This document shows positions 4,134-6,556 of a stretch of 6,556 bases of DNA, one piece after another (position 1 is the first letter of the stretch; every line of letters starts with the position of its first letter). The notes beneath the pieces are model-generated. The model was not told where the DNA came from. It saw only the letters and a list, made by a program, of their open reading frames with translations, and did not search any database. The position numbers and the translations under genes were made by a program. The stretch lies in NCBI GenBank assembly GCA_002372575.1, contig DFHC01000090.1, positions 1-6,556 of the forward strand, given 5' to 3'. This DNA is from a bacterium UBA3734 (GTDB lineage: Bacteria; Bacteroidota; Bacteroidia; Bacteroidales; Bacteroidaceae).

Positions 4134-6556
4134 TTATTTTCCCGTGACGATTTTCCGAATCTCGTTGAGCTTGTTGAGGGCTTCGACGGGCGTGAGGTTG
4201 TTGATGTCGAGGCCGATGATTTCGTCGCGAATCTGCGTGAGAACGGGGTCGTCGAGCTGGAAGAATGAGAGTTGCATGCCTTCGCGCGTGTCGGACGAGG
4301 GATGATGAGCGGTGGGGGAAACCCCCTTCGATTCCCCCAGATGGGGGAAAGCTTTTTGGTTTTTGGAGTTTTTTCCCTCTAACTGCCCGAGAATCACGTT
4401 GGCCCGCTTCACGATGGACTTCGGCATTCCGGCGATGTCGGCCACGTGGATACCAAACGAGTGTTCCGAACCGCCGCGCTCGAGCCGCCGCAGGAAGATG
4501 ACTTTTCCATCGACCTCCTTCACCGAGACGTTGTAGTTCTTGATACGCCTGAAGGAGCGCTCCATATCGTTGAGCTCGTGGTAGTGGGTGGCGAAAAGTG
4601 TGCGCGCACGGGCTTTCGGATGCTCGTGGAGATGCTCCACGATGGCCCACGCGATGCTGATGCCGTCGTAGGTAGAGGTGCCGCGTCCGAGTTCGTCGAA
4701 GAGCACGAGCGAGCGTGGCGTGACGTTGTTGAGGATGTCGGCGGCCTCGGTCATTTCGACCATAAATGTCGATTCGCCTAAGGAGATGTTGTCGCTGGCT
4801 CCCACGCGCGTGAAAATCTTATCGACAAGGCCGATTCGGGCACTTTCCGCAGGCACGAACGAGCCGATTTGCGCCATGATGGTGATGAGCGCGGTCTGGC
4901 GGAGCAGTGCCGACTTACCTGCCATGTTCGGACCCGTGATGATGATGATTTGCTGCTGTTCGGTGTCGAGCTGCACGTCGTTGGGCACGTATTGCTCGCC
5001 CACGGGCAGTTGCTGTTCGATGACGGGATGTCGGCCCTGACGGATGTCGAGCAGGTCGTCGTCGAAAATCGTGGGGCGCACGTAGCGGTTTTCCTCGGCC
5101 ACCTGTGCAAACGAGAGCAGCGCGTCGAGTTGGGCGATGAGCACGGCGTTTTGTTGAATCTGTGTGATGTATTCCTGTGCGGCCACCACCAACTCGCTGA
5201 AAATGCGTTCTTCGAGGGCGAGAATCTTCTCCTCGGCACCCAGAATTTTCTCTTCGTATTCCTTCAGTTCCTGCGTGATGTAGCGTTCGGCCTGGGCCAG
5301 CGTCTGCTTGCGCACCCAGTCTTGCGGCACCTTGTCCTTATACGTGTTGCGCACCTCGAGATAGTAGCCAAACACGTTGTTGTAGCCCACTTTCAGCGAC
5401 GCGATGCCCGTGTTCTGGATTTCGCGCTCCTGAATTTGCAGCAGGTATTTCCGTCCGTTGGCCGAGATGTTGCGCAGTTCGTCGAGTTCGGCATTGCAGC
5501 CCGTCGCAATCACGTTTCCCTTTGCCACCATCTGCGGCGGGTCGGGCTGGATTTCGCGGGCGATGCGGTTGCGCAGCTTTTCGCAGAGGTGGAGATTCTT
5601 TCCTAATTGAAGCAACGCCTCAGGCCTCCCCTCTCCCTCTGGAGAGGGGTCGGGGGAGAGGCTTTTCTTAATCGGTTCAATCGCCTGCAATGCATTCTTC
5701 AGTTGCACCATTTCGCGCGGCGAGACGCGTCCTACAGCCACTTTCGACACGATGCGCTCGAGGTCGCCGATGCGTTGCAGCTGCTCGCTGGCCAACTGGC
5801 GGAACGACGGCTCGCGGAAGAAATATTCCACGACGTCGAGCCGCCGATTGATAGCCGCTTCCTCTTTCAGCGGAAACACGAGCCAGCGGTGCAGCAAACG
5901 GCCTCCCATCGGCGTGATGGTGCGGTCGATGACTTCGAGGAGCGAGCGTCCGCCCTCTTGCATCGGTTGCACGAGTTCGAGCGAGCGAATCGTGAACTTG
6001 TCGAGCCTGACGTATTTCTCCTCCTCGATGCGCTGCAGGTGGGTGATGTGGCCGATTTGCGCGTGTTGCGTGAGTTCGAGATACTGCATGATGGCTCCCG
6101 AGGCCACGATGCCGTTGTGCAGTTGCTCCACGCCAAAGCCCTTCAGCGAGTGGGTTCCGAAGTGCTTCAGCAGTTTTTGCCGCGCCGTTTGCTCGGTAAA
6201 CACCCAGTCGTCGAGTTCAAACACGGAAAACGCGTTTCCTGCCGTGCGCCGCGACCCGAAATACCGTTCGAAATCGGCCTTTCGCTCGCGACAATAGAGC
6301 ACCTCTTTCGGCGAGAAATTGCCGAGGAGCTTATCCACGTAGTCGTAGTTGCCCTCGCCCGTGAGAAATTCGCCTGTGGAGATGTCGAGAAAAGCCACGC
6401 CACAGGCCGTTTTCCCGAAATGGATGGCAGCAAGGAAGTTGTTTTCCTTGTGGTTGAGCACGGTGTCGGTCATTGCCACGCCCGGCGTCACGAGTTCCGT
6501 CACGCCCCGTTTCACGAGTGTTTTCGTGAGTTTCGGGTCTTCCAGCTGGTCGCAGA
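4134..6556 (-). CDS. mutS: DNA mismatch repair protein MutS (N-terminal end outside window)
   Basis: Recognises mismatches and small loops in DNA and recruits MutL using ATP. About 806 codons are present and the frame runs off the right edge in [17 protein letters not shown]; the GTG at 6515 is an internal valine, not a start. Roughly the first 90 residues are missing, including the F-x-E mismatch-reading loop. Visible parts are: the end of domain I (TELVTPGV); connector domain II ([25 protein letters not shown]); lever/clamp domains III-IV ([49 protein letters not shown]); and the ATPase, with Walker A GPNMAGKS at 4911-4934, signature [16 protein letters not shown], Walker [13 protein letters not shown] near 4674-4710, and the switch ATHYHEL. 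A C-terminal dimerisation helix pair closes it ([33 protein letters not shown]). Two repeat elements are read through in frame, one in domain III (5622-5667) and one in the linker before the C-terminal helices (4314-4357). All catalytic motifs in view are intact, so the gene looks functional. Confidence 0.97.
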   Translation of the reverse strand, partial: CDQLEDPKLTKTLVKRGVTELVTPGVAMTDTVLNHKENNFLAAIHFGKTACGVAFLDISTGEFLTGEGNYDYVDKLLGNFSPKEVLYCRERKADFERYFGSRRTAGNAFSVFELDDWVFTEQTARQKLLKHFGTHSLKGFGVEQLHNGIVASGAIMQYLELTQHAQIGHITHLQRIEEEKYVRLDKFTIRSLELVQPMQEGGRSLLEVIDRTITPMGGRLLHRWLVFPLKEEAAINRRLDVVEYFFREPSFRQLASEQLQRIGDLERIVSKVAVGRVSPREMVQLKNALQAIEPIKKSLSPDPSPEGEGRPEALLQLGKNLHLCEKLRNRIAREIQPDPPQMVAKGNVIATGCNAELDELRNISANGRKYLLQIQEREIQNTGIASLKVGYNNVFGYYLEVRNTYKDKVPQDWVRKQTLAQAERYITQELKEYEEKILGAEEKILALEERIFSELVVAAQEYITQIQQNAVLIAQLDALLSFAQVAEENRYVRPTIFDDDLLDIRQGRHPVIEQQLPVGEQYVPNDVQLDTEQQQIIIITGPNMAGKSALLRQTALITIMAQIGSFVPAESARIGLVDKIFTRVGASDNISLGESTFMVEMTEAADILNNVTPRSLVLFDELGRGTSTYDGISIAWAIVEHLHEHPKARARTLFATHYHELNDMERSFRRIKNYNVSVKEVDGKVIFLRRLERGGSEHSFGIHVADIAGMPKSIVKRANVILGQLEGKNSKNQKAFPHLGESKGVSPTAHHPSSDTREGMQLSFFQLDDPVLTQIRDEIIGLDINNLTPVEALNKLNEIRKIVTGK
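4314..4357. repeat. C5/G5 palindromic element inside the mutS C-terminal linker
   Basis: On the + strand, ggggg-aaa-ccccc (4314-4326) is followed by a second hairpin, ttccccc (4332-4338), loop agat, gggggaa (4343-4349), and then agcttttt. The stretch has no stop codon in any of six frames. In mutS it encodes [13 protein letters not shown], which lies between the QLEGKN that ends the conserved ATPase region and the conserved [12 protein letters not shown]. That linker is variable in MutS proteins. The trailing gggggaaagcttttt resembles gggggagaggctttt of the other mutS element, which suggests a related design. Confidence 0.7.
5622..5667. repeat. CCCCTCTCC/GGAGAGGGG palindromic element inside mutS domain III
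   Basis: A perfect 9-bp inverted repeat, cccctctcc (5628-5636) and ggagagggg (5641-5649), with loop ctct. It is followed by tcggggg and agaggcttttc, whose gaggc (5658-5662) can pair with gcctc (5624-5628) as an alternative stem. All six frames are free of stops. Read on the mutS strand it gives [13 protein letters not shown], between the conserved LQAIEPIK and the [13 protein letters not shown] that follows. I recognise this peptide as one that recurs in unrelated Bacteroidota ORFs, which supports a dispersed element rather than a MutS-specific loop. Confidence 0.8.

Noticed and set aside
6513..6515. GTG as the start of mutS
   Set aside because: The frame continues upstream as [17 protein letters not shown], which is conserved MutS domain I sequence; the gene is cut by the window edge.

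Overview
The window is ordinary chromosomal backbone of a Bacteroidota bacterium, most likely a Bacteroidales of the Prevotella kind. Three things point there: the protein families and their wording (MutS, CysRS with a KMGKS signature, a TTD14-like AAA/CYTH protein); two perfect Bacteroidetes-type promoters (TTTG, 20 bp, TAACTTTG); and the lack of Shine-Dalgarno sequences in front of the starts. The genes are fairly GC-rich, while the divergent promoter region is AT-rich. Taxonomy is inferred from memory of these families, not from a search.

Layout, left to right. (1) The 3' part of cysS (cysteinyl-tRNA synthetase), + strand, ending at 673. (2) A convergent gene on the - strand, 680-1789, coding for an AAA-type P-loop ATPase with a C-terminal CYTH (triphosphate tunnel) domain. 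Its stop lies 6 bp from that of cysS, with no room for a terminator. (3) A 187-bp divergent promoter region (1790-1976) with one clear promoter on each strand. (4) A secreted GH20 beta-N-acetylhexosaminidase-like protein, + strand, 1977-4046. (5) A bidirectional terminator hairpin at 4071-4100. (6) mutS on the - strand, 4134 to the right edge, lacking only its N-terminal part. The genes do not form a shared pathway: they are a translation enzyme, an uncharacterised nucleotide/triphosphate-binding protein, a glycan-degrading enzyme and a DNA repair protein.

The notable feature is a set of short repeat elements inside three of the four genes, all read through in frame and all in places that look like linkers. 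cysS has a 5-unit heptanucleotide tandem repeat (GAACGAG type, 475-509). The GH20 gene has three heptamers of GAACATT type joined to a short palindrome (3536-3599). mutS has two palindromic elements (5622-5667 and 4314-4357). The GH20 element and the first mutS element share a hairpin arm and a downstream AGAGGCTTT on the same DNA strand, so they sit in opposite orientation relative to their genes. Three of the four elements have no stop codon in any of the six frames. This resembles the Rickettsia palindromic elements in principle: small dispersed repeats that can be tolerated inside ORFs because they add a stop-free linker peptide. The heptamer repeats could also change reading frame by slippage; in the GH20 gene one extra unit would create an immediate stop.
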